From: Campylobacterales bacterium
GTDB lineage: Bacteria; Campylobacterota; Campylobacteria; Campylobacterales; Hydrogenimonadaceae
Direction: 5' to 3'
DNA: 13,610 bases
Assembly (NCBI GenBank): GCA_027065635.1
Contig: JAMONQ010000039.1
Location: forward strand, 1-13,610
The notes under the pieces are model-generated. The model was not told the origin of the DNA. It did not search any database and saw nothing but the letters and a program-made list of their open reading frames with translations. The position numbers and the translations under genes are program-made. The first letter of the stretch is position 1. Every line of letters begins with the position of its first letter. Positions 13,563 through 13,610 of this stretch are shown here, in pieces.

Positions 13563-13610
13563 CTACTTCGCAGCTTCGACAGCTTTTTTCGCACCGTCGG
13601 CGAGATCTTC
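13563..13610 (-). CDS. sucC: Succinyl-CoA synthetase beta subunit, C-terminal end (partial)
   Basis: Only the last 15 codons and the stop (TAG, 13565-13563) are in the window: EDLADGAKKAVEAAK. This resembles the LTDAAQQVV-type Ala/Lys-rich tail of SucC. The assignment rests mainly on position, directly upstream of sucD with a 13-base gap. The operon promoter must lie beyond the window. Confidence 0.8.
   Translation of the reverse strand, partial: EDLADGAKKAVEAAK

Noticed and set aside
1..13610. CRISPR array, transposase, integrase, prophage, restriction or toxin-antitoxin genes, tRNA genes
   Set aside because: Looked for repeated spacer units, mobile-element motifs and cloverleaf signatures; none were seen. 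Every long stretch is explained by housekeeping genes.

Overview
The window looks like a chromosomal segment of a Campylobacterota (epsilonproteobacterial) organism, most likely a free-living, CO2-fixing or microaerobic/anaerobic type. This rests on: (i) a sucC-sucD-oorDABC cluster (succinyl-CoA synthetase plus four-subunit ferredoxin-type 2-oxoglutarate oxidoreductase), the arrangement known from Campylobacter and relatives; (ii) the fliL-acpS pair, also adjacent in Campylobacter; (iii) a secreted alpha-carbonic anhydrase with the length and Cys pair of the Helicobacter type; (iv) promoters with good -10 boxes (TATAAT) but poor -35 boxes, typical of this group. No tool was run, so genus is not assigned.

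Layout from left to right. 1-120 (-) is the start of a truncated gene, tentatively an MlaE-like ABC permease. A 189-base intergenic region carries divergent promoters. 310-1211 (+) holds fliL and acpS with a 4-base overlap. acpS runs tail-to-tail into thiS, with 24 bases used on both strands. 1188-7883 (-) is one tightly packed run of seven genes transcribed right to left: hlyD-like adaptor, compact molybdopterin oxidoreductase, argD, tolC-like outer membrane protein, MidA-like methyltransferase, exported ankyrin protein and thiS. All but one of its junctions overlap or abut. 8128-8874 (-) is the alpha-carbonic anhydrase with its own promoter and a probable terminator. 8980-9376 (-) is the RNase P RNA gene, complete with conserved regions and a perfect -10 box. 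9483-13610 (-) is sucC (3' end only), sucD, a small heavy-metal-associated (HMA) protein, then oorD, oorA, oorB and oorC, ending in tandem hairpins.

How they work together. SucCD and OorDABC interconvert succinate, succinyl-CoA and 2-oxoglutarate. In the reductive direction they are steps of the reductive TCA cycle, and the periplasmic carbonic anhydrase would help supply inorganic carbon. The seven-gene run mixes an incomplete type-I-like export system (adaptor and outer membrane channel, but no inner-membrane pump) with metabolic genes.

The window is mostly housekeeping. No clear new defence, mobile or CRISPR system was seen. The points most worth a second look are the HMA protein placed inside the suc-oor operon, the export pair bracketing a molybdoenzyme and argD, the acpS/thiS antisense overlap, and an unexplained plus-strand open frame beside the carbonic anhydrase terminator.
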